Source of the DNA: Streptomyces sp. V1I1
Lineage (GTDB): Bacteria; Actinomycetota; Actinomycetes; Streptomycetales; Streptomycetaceae
Length of the DNA stretch: 64,000 nucleotides
Direction: 5' to 3'
NCBI RefSeq assembly: GCF_030817355.1
Contig: NZ_JAUSZH010000001.1
Coordinates: 5,146,501 to 5,210,500, forward strand
This document shows positions 40,475-48,248 of this stretch, in pieces. Numbering within the stretch: position 1 is the first letter of the stretch; the number at the start of each line of letters is the position of its first letter. Below the pieces are notes generated by a model, which had not been told where the DNA came from, made no database searches, and was given only the letters and a program-made list of their open reading frames with translations. Made by a program: the position numbers and the translations under genes.

Positions 40475-41326
40475 GTGACCTTTTTCCCGTCGTCATCCGC
40501 GCAGTCTGTCCGCGAATCGGTCGCCCGAAGGTTGCGCGACTTACGCGAGGCGTCAGGGCTGACGGTTTCCGAGCTGGCCGACCGATGTGGCTGGCAGCTC
40601 GCGAAGACGTCCCGCATCGAGAATGCCCGCACCGCACCCTCTGCCAAGGACATCCACCTGTGGTGCCGTGCGTGCGGGGACGCCGACCAGGCGAGCGACC
40701 TCATCGCCAAGTCCCCCAACACAGAGTCGATGTATAGCGAGTGGCGCCACCAGGTGGGCAGCGGGCTGAAGCAACTCCAGGACAGCTGGGTGGAGCTCTT
40801 TCACCACACCCAACTGTTCCGCATCTACTCGTCGACGCTGGTGCCCGGCCTCCTGCAGACCGAGGGCTACGCAGCCGCGTTGCTGAGCTCCATCGCCGAC
40901 TTCCGCGAGATCCCCAACGACGGGGCTGAGGCCGCGGCTGCGAGAGTCGAGCGCTCCCGTGTCATCCATGAGCAGGGACACCGCTTTGTTCTCCTCGTTG
41001 AGGAAGCCGCTCTGTACTACCAGCTCGGCGGCAGGGACGTGATGGCCGAGCAGCTGGATTACCTCCTCGCAGCCAGCGTTCTGCCGTCTGTGTCGCTCGG
41101 CGTGATCCCGATGGCTACCCCGCAGCGTCGGCTCTGGCCGCAGGAGACGTTCAACATGTACGACGACAGCCTCGTGTCGGTGGAGCTGCTCTCGGCGCAG
41201 GTGGACATCACGCAGCCGAGTGAGATCGCCCTGTACCTGAAGGCGTTCGAGGAGCTGCGCGCCATGGCGGTGTACGGGCAGGCGGCACGGGCGCTGATCG
41301 TGAAGGCAATCGACGCCCTCAACTGA
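40475..41326 (+). CDS. XRE-family regulator with DUF5753 domain, copy 2
   Basis: 283 residues from GTG 40475 with AGGAAGGA upstream. Helix-turn-helix LRDLREASGLTVSELADRCG and SRIENARTAPSAKDIHLWC, then DUF5753 with VPGLLQTEGYAAALLSSIAD, DYLLAASVLPSVSLGVIPM and ARALIVKAIDAL. Intact member of the triplicated module, likely regulating its neighbours. Confidence 0.9.
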   Translation: MTFFPSSSAQSVRESVARRLRDLREASGLTVSELADRCGWQLAKTSRIENARTAPSAKDIHLWCRACGDADQASDLIAKSPNTESMYSEWRHQVGSGLKQLQDSWVELFHHTQLFRIYSSTLVPGLLQTEGYAAALLSSIADFREIPNDGAEAAAARVERSRVIHEQGHRFVLLVEEAALYYQLGGRDVMAEQLDYLLAASVLPSVSLGVIPMATPQRRLWPQETFNMYDDSLVSVELLSAQVDITQPSEIALYLKAFEELRAMAVYGQAARALIVKAIDALN

Positions 41327-41342
41327 ACCCGGACACGCCTAG

Positions 41343-41402
41343 GTGGGCGTCCCTCGCGCTGGGCGTCCACGAATTCCCCCAGCGGCCGGTCGGAGGTCGA
41401 GT
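41343..41402 (-). pseudogene. DUF397 C-terminal remnant
   Basis: Minus-strand reading STSDRPLGEFVDAQREGRP matches the end of the intact DUF397 protein at 43079-43291 (IRPAAWGEFVGALREGRLS). No upstream part remains. Confidence 0.65.
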
Positions 41403-41403
41403 T

Positions 41404-41547
41404 GTGACAGGAGACCGGTGCGTCAGCAACACCGGGCCGGGACACGACAAAGGGATTCCCGCTCATGAGTCGGTGATCCGTATCCCCGCCCGCCTGGTAC
41501 CCATGCTGAGGGAGGCCTGCGATGCCGCAGAACGAGCTGCGCTTTAA
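41404..41547 (+). pseudogene. Remnant of small module protein, copy 3
   Basis: A 47-residue frame from GTG 41404 ends in ESVIRIPARLVPMLREACDA followed by AERAAL, matching the C-terminus of the protein at 38135. Could be translated, but the conserved N-terminal half is absent. Confidence 0.6.
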
Positions 41548-42055
41548 CGACCTGCTGGAAGCGGTGCAGAACTCCGCTGTCCACTTGGAAATGCGCGACG
41601 TGTACGGAGTTGGCGACGAGGCCGACGACTTCACCCAGTGGCAAGAGACCGGGCGACCAGACGGCGACCCCGGCTCCGCCTACTGGGCACCCTGGGTCGA
41701 CCTGATCTCCCGGGCGAAGGGTCGCGGTGTCGCCGTGCGACGGGCGCGCATCGTGTCCGAGCCGGTCACCGACTACATCCGATACGAGCACGCCGGGACT
41801 CACGTCAACGTGTATGCCGGAGAGCAGGTGCGTTGGCTGACGCGCCGGCGGGCAGCCGATCTGCTGCATCCAGGCTGCGACCTGTGGATCTGCGATGGGG
41901 CGCAGGTGCTGTTCAACCACTTCACCGGCCCAGGAGATTGGGCGTCACCGCCCCTCGAACTGCGTACCGAGCCCGGCATCGTCAAGCAGTGCGTGGCTTC
42001 CTTCGAGGCGGTATGGGACCGAGCCATCCCGCACGACCAGTACGAGATCCGCTAA
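41522..42055 (+). CDS. DUF6879 family protein, copy 3
   Basis: 177 residues from ATG 41522. Conserved blocks AVHLEMRDVYGVGDEADDF, VAVRRARIVSEPVTDYIRYE, AGEQVRWLTRRRAADLLHPG and IPHDQYEIR. The XRE gene expected next is only a scar. Confidence 0.87.
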   Translation: MPQNELRFNDLLEAVQNSAVHLEMRDVYGVGDEADDFTQWQETGRPDGDPGSAYWAPWVDLISRAKGRGVAVRRARIVSEPVTDYIRYEHAGTHVNVYAGEQVRWLTRRRAADLLHPGCDLWICDGAQVLFNHFTGPGDWASPPLELRTEPGIVKQCVASFEAVWDRAIPHDQYEIR

Positions 42056-42084
42056 CAGGAAGTACCGGACAGGTCAGCTCCTGC

Positions 42085-42200
42085 CCATCTCCCCGTCGTC
42101 CTCGGCCCAGGCTGCCCCCGAGAGGCCTACGGACCGCGATCGTCTACCGGGCCGGACTCCACCTCGCAGCCATCCTCATCTGGGCCGAGAGGTGATCCGA
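42085..42200 (+). pseudogene. Scar of the third XRE gene
   Basis: The reading SPSSSAQAAPERPTDRDRLP keeps the PSSSAQ start seen in the intact copy (FFPSSSAQSVRES) and then loses homology. The last recognisable trace of copy 3's regulator. Confidence 0.45.
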
Positions 42201-42228
42201 AAGCAACGGCCTGGTTCTCCTCGTTGTT

Positions 42229-42564
42229 CTAGTCCGTCCCCTTGAAGCCGCTGCACTCGGTGCGCTCGTTGCCCTGCGACACGGTGTACTTGGCGTTCTC
42301 CACGTTCAGCATCTGAAACCCGCCGTTGTCACTGATGGTGAATGACCCGCCCGCGGCGGTCGGCGAGGACACGAACGCGGGCCCCGGCTTGAAGCCGCCA
42401 CCGGAGAGGTGCACCTTTCCGTTGGGCAGGACACCGGAGATGGAGCAGGTGGCGGCGGGGGCGGCGGCGGCCGACGGGCCCCACGCGAAGGCGGCCGGGG
42501 CGGCGATGAGTGCGCCGGCCAAGAGGGGGGTGAGCACAGAGAGACGTACACGTCGGTGCATCAT
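42229..42564 (-). CDS. Small secreted protein
   Basis: 111 residues from ATG 42564 with GGGAGGAAG upstream. Signal peptide VRLSVLTPLLAGALIAAPAA ending AFAWGPSAAAA. Mature part has two Cys (TCSISGVLPNG and TECSGFKG) that could pair, and a beta-rich pattern. No family recognised; resembles small extracellular Streptomyces proteins. Confidence 0.75.
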   Translation of the reverse strand: MMHRRVRLSVLTPLLAGALIAAPAAFAWGPSAAAAPAATCSISGVLPNGKVHLSGGGFKPGPAFVSSPTAAGGSFTISDNGGFQMLNVENAKYTVSQGNERTECSGFKGTD

Positions 42565-43078
42565 TCTTCCTCCCGAAGGGAGCCAAGGGAAAAGCAGTAA
42601 CGGGAGGCACGGGCACACGCCCGCGGTGTGAGCCCCCCTCGGGGCCCCGCACTCTTCGGTTGGGCCGTCGGCTTGCGTCGGCGGGCGGCCGGGGGCCGGA
42701 AGGTGTCCGTCGCTTCCATCGTCCCCCGCCCGGCCCGAGGTGTCGACCGGTGACCGGGCCCCGCCGCCCGAACCGAATACGGGCCCAAGGCCCGTTCTCC
42801 CCAGCGCGACTGGGGCGTTACGGACTGGCTTTGACATCACGCTTACATGGCACAGAGTGGAAAAGGCTCCAGCCAGCGATCACGACAGAACCGGCCGGTG
42901 AAGGGAGGGCCGGCCCGTGGAGGCCGCGCCGGCCGCCACGCGATGACGAGGTCGGTGCTCTCGCCGCTGCCCGCCCCGCTGTGGCGTCCGGTCCTGTAGC
43001 AGAGGCTCGATCCTGGCCCACTGCACGTCAGCCAACCACACAACCAGGCCAACGATCCGATCATCCGAAAGGAACGGC
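42565..43078. other. Intergenic region containing an IS scar
   Basis: No complete gene. The left half is GC-rich with short palindromes (for example GGGCCCAAGGCCC near 42782). The right half holds the IS5-type fragment listed separately. Confidence 0.45.
42952..43035 (-). pseudogene. IS5-type transposase N-terminal fragment
   Basis: The minus-strand reading LADVQWARIEPLLQDRTPQR then GGQRREH matches the usual opening of IS5-group transposases (SDAEWARIEPLLP...RTPRRGGRWRDH). The flanks degenerate at once; only about 30 codons are recognisable. Confidence 0.65.
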
Positions 43079-43291
43079 CTAGCTGAGGCGTCCCTCGCGC
43101 AGGGCGCCCACGAACTCACCCCAGGCGGCCGGTCGAATGTCGAGTCGCGCACCGTGCGGAACCTTGGAATCCCGCACGGCGACGTCCACGGCCGACGCGG
43201 CGACCTCGACGCACTCGCTGGTGTTAGCCCCGCTGTGCGAGGACTTAAACCAGGCGTCGGCTTGTATCTCAGGGGTGCGGCTCTGCATCAC
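43079..43291 (-). CDS. DUF397 protein
   Basis: 70 residues from ATG 43291 (a second ATG three bases in). AWFKSSHSGANTSECVEVAA, VAVRDSKVPHGARLDIRPAA and WGEFVGALREG are canonical. Overlaps the stop of the XRE gene upstream by four bases. Confidence 0.92.
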   Translation of the reverse strand: MMQSRTPEIQADAWFKSSHSGANTSECVEVAASAVDVAVRDSKVPHGARLDIRPAAWGEFVGALREGRLS

Positions 43292-44133
43292 ATCTCCTCA
43301 CGGACACGCTCGATCATGGCTGATGAGGCAGCCATATCCAACGCTTGTGCGCGGAGGTAGTCGAACGCAAGTCGGTATCGATCCAGTTCTTCCTCTTTTT
43401 CCATGAAGAGCGAGCCCAGGTGAATGTCGACGTAGACGACATCCAGGCTGGGCTCCGCGCCCCCGAGGATCACGAAGCTGCCCATCGCCGCCGAGTGGGC
43501 ACCCTTGGAGAAAGGCAGCACCTGGAGCGTGATGTCCGGGGACTCGTTGGCCTGGAGCAGATGGGTGAGCTGCTCCCTCATGACGTCGCGCGAACCGACC
43601 ACGCGGCGGATCACCGACTCGTCGAGGATGGCCCAGAGGTGCAAGGGCTTGGCCCGGGTGAGGATTTCCTGGCGCTTCATCCGGATGTCAACGAGGCGCT
43701 CGATCTCTTCGGGCAGCAACCGCATCTCGGAGGCGTGCTGCACGGCCTCCGTGTAGCTGCGGGTCTGCAAGAGCCCGGGTACGTAGAGGCAGTTGAAGTG
43801 ATCCTCGCGTACGGCCTCGTCTTCGAGGGTGAGCAGGAGATTCATCGTCTCCGGGATGGATTCGGCGAACGAGCTCCACCACCCCTGCTGCTTCGCGTCC
43901 TTGGCGAGTGCGACAACCGCCTTACGTTCGGCTTCGCTCGCGTCGTACTCACGGCAGAGCGCGTCCACGATGGGCCACTTCACTGGCCCTTCTTGTGTCT
44001 CGTACCGGCTGACGGTGGCCTTCGAGACCCCAACGAGACGGCCGGCCTCCTCCAAGGTCATGCCCTTCCGGGCGCGCAGCTTGCGCATCGTCACGCCGAG
44101 CTGGCGGCGCCGGGTTGTGGCCCTCGCGGACAT
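43288..44133 (-). CDS. XRE-family regulator with DUF5753 domain
   Basis: 281 residues from ATG 44133. Helix-turn-helix MRKLRARKGMTLEEAGRLVG and SKATVSRYETQEG, then DUF5753 (YVPGLLQTRSYTEAVQHASE, HLWAILDESVIRRVVGSRDV, LQVLPFSKGAHSAAMGSFVI). Forms a two-gene unit with DUF397 and is divergent from a HATPase gene, the same trio as in the mobile element. Confidence 0.92.
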   Translation of the reverse strand: MSARATTRRRQLGVTMRKLRARKGMTLEEAGRLVGVSKATVSRYETQEGPVKWPIVDALCREYDASEAERKAVVALAKDAKQQGWWSSFAESIPETMNLLLTLEDEAVREDHFNCLYVPGLLQTRSYTEAVQHASEMRLLPEEIERLVDIRMKRQEILTRAKPLHLWAILDESVIRRVVGSRDVMREQLTHLLQANESPDITLQVLPFSKGAHSAAMGSFVILGGAEPSLDVVYVDIHLGSLFMEKEEELDRYRLAFDYLRAQALDMAASSAMIERVREEM

Positions 44134-44349
44134 GGCAGAGAGACCTTCCGTTTCGTACGGGCCAGCCTTGTGGCCGCCAGCAAGGCTATGCAGACGTGAA
44201 GTTGAGGAACCACCAGGTTCACTCGATCGATTCCTGTGAGAAGTTTCATGGTGAGACTTCTCGATGCAATACTCCACGTGCATCGCTACGCAGCGCAGCC
44301 GTACGGACGCGGTGGGCGCAGGGCTGCTGTGGCGCAGGAGGGAGTGGCC

Positions 44350-44988
44350 ATGTGCGGCAACGAAGTCGCTATTACTCGATCTCGGCTTCGCTTTGTTCTG
44401 CCCTTCGTGGCGGAACCAGCTGAACTCCACGTACTCAGAACCGCCGTGCGAGAGCAGCTCGCTCACTGGGGATTCCAAGCGCTTGAAGACGAGGTGCAAC
44501 TTGCGGTCACGGAGCTCGCGGCGAACGTCATCAAGCATGTAGGTGCAGGGGCGCCGGCAACCCTCGTCATGGAGCACAGCGAGGCAAGGCTTCGCGTAGA
44601 GCTCCATGACAAGAGCAGTGCGGTGCCGACGTTGAGGGATCCGGACTGCGAAGGCGAATTCGGCCGGGGCCTGCATCTGCTGGAAGCCCTGGCAGCGGAA
44701 TGGGGCACCGCTGTCACGGCGGTCGGCAAGGGCGTGTGGTGTGAGATCGCGCTCGGCTCTGTTCCGCGCCTTCGCCAACTGCGCCGTGCGGTCGCGGCGC
44801 TGGAGCACTACCGGGGTGAGGCCGGCCCTGTGGGAATGCGCCAGGTCCGAAACCTGGTGATCCTCGAGGACGCGGCCACGGACCTCATCGCCGACCTCCT
44901 GCACTGGGTCGCCGCTCAAGGCGGCGACCCAGACGAACTCTTGGACCGAGCGCTGATGCACTACGAGGCCGAAGCGGAGGCGGCGTGA
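44350..44988 (+). CDS. HATPase-fold regulator (RsbW-like)
   Basis: 212 residues from ATG 44350, eight bases after AGGAGG; GTG 44344 is too close to that site. N-box TELAANVIKHVGAG and G-box GEFGRGLHLLEALAAEWG of the anti-sigma/serine-kinase family, plus a 70-residue helical C-terminal extension. Divergent from the XRE/DUF397 pair. Confidence 0.85.
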   Translation: MCGNEVAITRSRLRFVLPFVAEPAELHVLRTAVREQLAHWGFQALEDEVQLAVTELAANVIKHVGAGAPATLVMEHSEARLRVELHDKSSAVPTLRDPDCEGEFGRGLHLLEALAAEWGTAVTAVGKGVWCEIALGSVPRLRQLRRAVAALEHYRGEAGPVGMRQVRNLVILEDAATDLIADLLHWVAAQGGDPDELLDRALMHYEAEAEAA

Positions 44989-45007
44989 TGTTGTGCGGTT
45001 CCAGTGC

Positions 45008-45811
45008 TCAGCCAGTGCCACGGGTGGCGGCGGCCAGGATGAGGGCGGCATCTTCATGCCGGCCGGCCCGGTGCAATGCTGCTGTGATGTCCAGGACGGC
45101 CTGTTTGTCGGCTCGTTCACCAGCATTGACGAGTACGGTCTCCGCAGCCTCCGTCAGGCCTGCAGAACGGCAGGAGGCGACGACATTCAGGACATCGCCC
45201 GCGGAGAATGACATTCCTGCCCTCCAGAGCATGAGGTCCGCGTCGCGTTTCCTGCCCTCGGCAAGGTAGCGAGTTACTACCCCGAGTTCCGTCCAGACGA
45301 CTTCGGCAGCTTCTGCAGGGTGCCGGTCCCCCGCCTGCAGGGGGACCGGCACCCTCATCTGTGCCGCCAGCACTTGATTCTCGAGCCGACGGGCATGCCG
45401 ACGGAGGCGGAGTTGCCGCCGACCGTGCCGACTCTGGACAGTACGAGAGGCCGGCTCACCGCCCTCCCTGGGTGTGGGCGGGTAGCCGACATGACAGCAG
45501 TGGCAGTGCTTCTCGAGCGCATCGAGGCGCATCTCCAGCAAGGCATCCAGGGCATGCGGCAGTTGGAGGCCCGGGGAGGCGGCATCCTTCTCTACGACCT
45601 TGTAAAAGTCCCGTAGGAGGTGTTTCTCCGGGACGCGGCCAGCGTTGAGGTGGTTCGAGAGAGTGGTTGCCGCCAGGTGCGCGTCGCGGGCTATCTCGTG
45701 CTGGGTACGCGGACTGCACTCCCGGAGTTGACGCATTGCTGCCACCAGCGCCTGGTGTGCGGCGGAGATGCCACTTGGAAGCTCTTTCCACTTCCTGGGA
45801 TAGGGCGTCAC
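45008..45811 (-). CDS. Helix-turn-helix protein with helical C-terminal domain
   Basis: 267 residues from GTG 45811; longer in-frame starts add implausible sequence. ALVAAMRQLRECSPRTQHEI and ATTLSNHLNAGRVPEKHLLR form a helix-turn-helix. After a basic linker with a long helix, the C-terminal third has repeated short helices (ADLMLWRAGMSFSAGDVLNV, AALHRAGRHEDAALILAAAT) like tetratricopeptide units. Common in Streptomyces; role unknown. Last gene before the defence block. Confidence 0.7.
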   Translation of the reverse strand: MTPYPRKWKELPSGISAAHQALVAAMRQLRECSPRTQHEIARDAHLAATTLSNHLNAGRVPEKHLLRDFYKVVEKDAASPGLQLPHALDALLEMRLDALEKHCHCCHVGYPPTPREGGEPASRTVQSRHGRRQLRLRRHARRLENQVLAAQMRVPVPLQAGDRHPAEAAEVVWTELGVVTRYLAEGRKRDADLMLWRAGMSFSAGDVLNVVASCRSAGLTEAAETVLVNAGERADKQAVLDITAALHRAGRHEDAALILAAATRGTG

Positions 45812-46042
45812 AAACGGGCTCCGTTCCGCTGGAGGGGGAGGCGAGTAAGCCCCAATTCTGCTGCATGGCCTGCACTCTGAGGGAGCGACGGATGTTTTCC
45901 GTTCCCCCTCGAAATCGTGCTGAGGCTGGCGCAATGGGTCGTCACAGTTGAAGAGTGGAGGTTGTTCGTAGCGGCAGCTGGTTGGGGGCTCACCCAGCTC
46001 CAGTACGGGCTTCCGTGTACCTGACGTTAGGGGGAACCTGTG

Positions 46043-46726
46043 ATGGCTCTGCCGTCTTGGACAGATGGACAGTTCGGCACGATGAAGCGCGCCGCGCTGT
46101 GGCTGGTGTCGGTGGTGGGGGAGGGCAACGTCTTCACGAAGGAGGACGTCAAGACGGCGTTTCCAGGCATCAGTCAGGCCGATCGCCGGGTGCGTGACTT
46201 GCGTGATTACGGATGGCAGATCGACACGCACAGGGAAGACGCCTCACTGGGGCAGCACGAGCAGCGGTTCGTCGCGCAGGGTCAGCCGGTCTGGGAGCCG
46301 GGGAAGGCCACTAAGACCAGTACTGCGATCACTGATACCCAGCGGCGGAAGGTGCTGGCCAAGGACGGCAACCGCTGCAGGTCTTGCGGGATCGCTCCCG
46401 GACAGGTCTACGCCGGCTCGTTTGAATCGGCGCAGATCGACATCGCCCGGCGCCAGGTGAAGCAGCCTGGCGGCAGCAGCAAGTTGGAACTCGTAGCCGA
46501 GTGCAATCGCTGTCGTGTCGGCGGCCGTGGACTGGACGCCGACCTTGAGGCCGTACTTGCGGGCATTGCCAAGCTCGGAGGGCTGGAGCGGAAGATGCTC
46601 ACCGAGTGGGTTGCCGCGGACGAGCGGGAGTTCGGCGCGGTAGAGCGCCTCTGGGCCGACTTCCGCACGTTGCCGACGGAGGCCAGGGACCAGGTCCGCG
46701 GCGACCTTGGATTGCCGCCCGCCTGA
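46043..46726 (+). CDS. HNH-like protein lacking the catalytic histidine
   Basis: 227 residues from ATG 46043 with AGGGGGAA upstream. N-terminal winged-helix (AALWLVSVVGEGNVFTKEDV, DRRVRDLRDYGW) and a C-terminal Cys-box domain (VLAKDGNRCRSCGIAPGQVY, LVAECNRCRVGGR). Its paralogue at 51936 has an HNH core with LGHVNPHKSG and N between the Cys pairs; here that place reads SAQIDIARRQVKQ with no His or Asn pair. Probably a catalytically dead DNA-binding or specificity version. First gene of the ParB-SNF2 operon. Confidence 0.75.
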   Translation: MALPSWTDGQFGTMKRAALWLVSVVGEGNVFTKEDVKTAFPGISQADRRVRDLRDYGWQIDTHREDASLGQHEQRFVAQGQPVWEPGKATKTSTAITDTQRRKVLAKDGNRCRSCGIAPGQVYAGSFESAQIDIARRQVKQPGGSSKLELVAECNRCRVGGRGLDADLEAVLAGIAKLGGLERKMLTEWVAADEREFGAVERLWADFRTLPTEARDQVRGDLGLPPA

Positions 46727-46817
46727 GTCGCATCCGCAAGAAGCGCTGGGGCTGCCAGCGTCGGCGACCCCACCGCACACACCGCTACGCCGCTGCGATT
46801 GGAAGGGAACAAACACC

Positions 46818-48248
46818 GTGAGCAAGGATCTCGGAGACTTCGGTCGGCCGCCGCTCGCTGTTGAGAACCAGGATCTGGTGGAGCAGCGCCTCCTGGAGGC
46901 GGCTGCGGGTACGGGGCTCCAAGAAACCCTGACAGTTGAGTGGCGCACGAAGCCGCTGGTAGTACAGGTCATCGACGTGCCGGTCGAGTCGCTCTACTAC
47001 AACCCTGGTACGCACCGCATCCGTGCTCAGCGCAGCTTTGACCCGGTCCGCGACCGGCTGCTGGATGAGGACCCCTGGAGCGAGGAGAGCCAGGACTACC
47101 TGCAGTACCTGCTCCAGGCCGAGCCCTCTGATCCGGCCAAGCGTGACAAGGACTTTGAGGAGCTCAAGACGAGCCTCAAGGACTTCAAGCAGAACGAGGC
47201 CGGGTTGATCACGCGCGACGGCGTACTCGTCAACGGCAACACCCGTGCGGCAGCACTGCGCGAGCTTGGTGTCCCGAACATCCGGGTGGGTGTGCTGCCG
47301 GAGTCCTGCACTTGGGCGGACGTCAACAAAGTCGAACTCTCCCTCCAGTTGAGGCATGACACCCGCCGCCCGTACTCGTACATCAACCGGCTGCTAACCA
47401 TCGATGAGCAGGTAGGGGCCGGCCGACCCCTGCGTGACGTTGCGAGGGATTTCCGCATTCGGAAGGAGACTGCGGAACAGGACCTCTGGGTTTTGGCCTG
47501 TCTTCGTGACCTGAGGGAAAGGTCCATCACCGCCGAGGCGGAGCTGCGCCTGCTGGACTTCGAGGACGCCCAGGAGAAGCTCCGCGAAGTGCACCGCGCC
47601 TACGGCAAGGAGTCCAAGGCAAACAAGGAGAAGGCCGAGCTGCTCAAGGAAAACCGCCTGGCGGCTATCGTGATGGATTTCTCCAAGACCGACGTGCGCC
47701 TCATCGAAGCCGACTTCCGGACGCGGTATCTGGAGCACAGGCTGCCGGAGGAACTCAAAGCCGCTCCCGCTGCCACGGCTCCCGCAGAGCGCAGGATTCC
47801 CGGGATCAACCGGCCCGTGAGGGCCGAGGTGCCCCAAGTAGCCGCTGCCCGGGCCTTCACGGACACTCTCCTTCGGGCTAAGGCCGTTATTCGCGCAGGC
47901 GACAAGGTCCCGGCAGCCGAAGCTGAGAAGGCCGCCGCTGTGTTCACTCAGGCGCACCGGACTGTAGAGGACGCGCTGGAGCCGGCTGGCAAGGATGCCC
48001 GGGTGCGCAAGCGCAAGCAGGCGGCACCCGACCGGCTCAACGATGCTTGCAAGGACATTGAGCAGTGCATCACCGACATGGCGCTGGCCCAGGCGTCGCG
48101 CAGCCTTGATGAGGAGGCTCTCGATGAGGCGGTGCTCAAGCTGAAGGCCACCATGCGCAAGCTCGCTCTGGCGGCTGCCCAGAGCATCGAAGTGCCCGGT
48201 GACGGTGTCGCGTGGCTGCTGGATGCCGTGCGTCAGGAGGAGGCGTGA
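46818..48248 (+). CDS. ParB/sulfiredoxin-fold protein of the defence block
   Basis: 476 residues from GTG 46818. NEAGLITRDGVLVNGNTRAA followed by ALRELGVPNIRVGVLPESCT is the ParB/Srx nucleotide-binding fold (GNTRAAAL core). A helix-turn-helix-like segment (LRDVARDFRIRKETAEQDLW) follows, then long coiled helices with Lys/Glu. Such domains occur in DndB/SspE-type and other anti-phage proteins as NTPase or sensor modules. Stop overlaps the SNF2 start (GTGA), so stoichiometric expression is likely. Confidence 0.8.
   Translation: MSKDLGDFGRPPLAVENQDLVEQRLLEAAAGTGLQETLTVEWRTKPLVVQVIDVPVESLYYNPGTHRIRAQRSFDPVRDRLLDEDPWSEESQDYLQYLLQAEPSDPAKRDKDFEELKTSLKDFKQNEAGLITRDGVLVNGNTRAAALRELGVPNIRVGVLPESCTWADVNKVELSLQLRHDTRRPYSYINRLLTIDEQVGAGRPLRDVARDFRIRKETAEQDLWVLACLRDLRERSITAEAELRLLDFEDAQEKLREVHRAYGKESKANKEKAELLKENRLAAIVMDFSKTDVRLIEADFRTRYLEHRLPEELKAAPAATAPAERRIPGINRPVRAEVPQVAAARAFTDTLLRAKAVIRAGDKVPAAEAEKAAAVFTQAHRTVEDALEPAGKDARVRKRKQAAPDRLNDACKDIEQCITDMALAQASRSLDEEALDEAVLKLKATMRKLALAAAQSIEVPGDGVAWLLDAVRQEEA

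Noticed and set aside
42843..43064. 73- and 90-codon minus-strand frames as genes
   Set aside because: Only a stretch of about 30 codons resembles a transposase and the rest is degenerate; listed as an IS scar instead.
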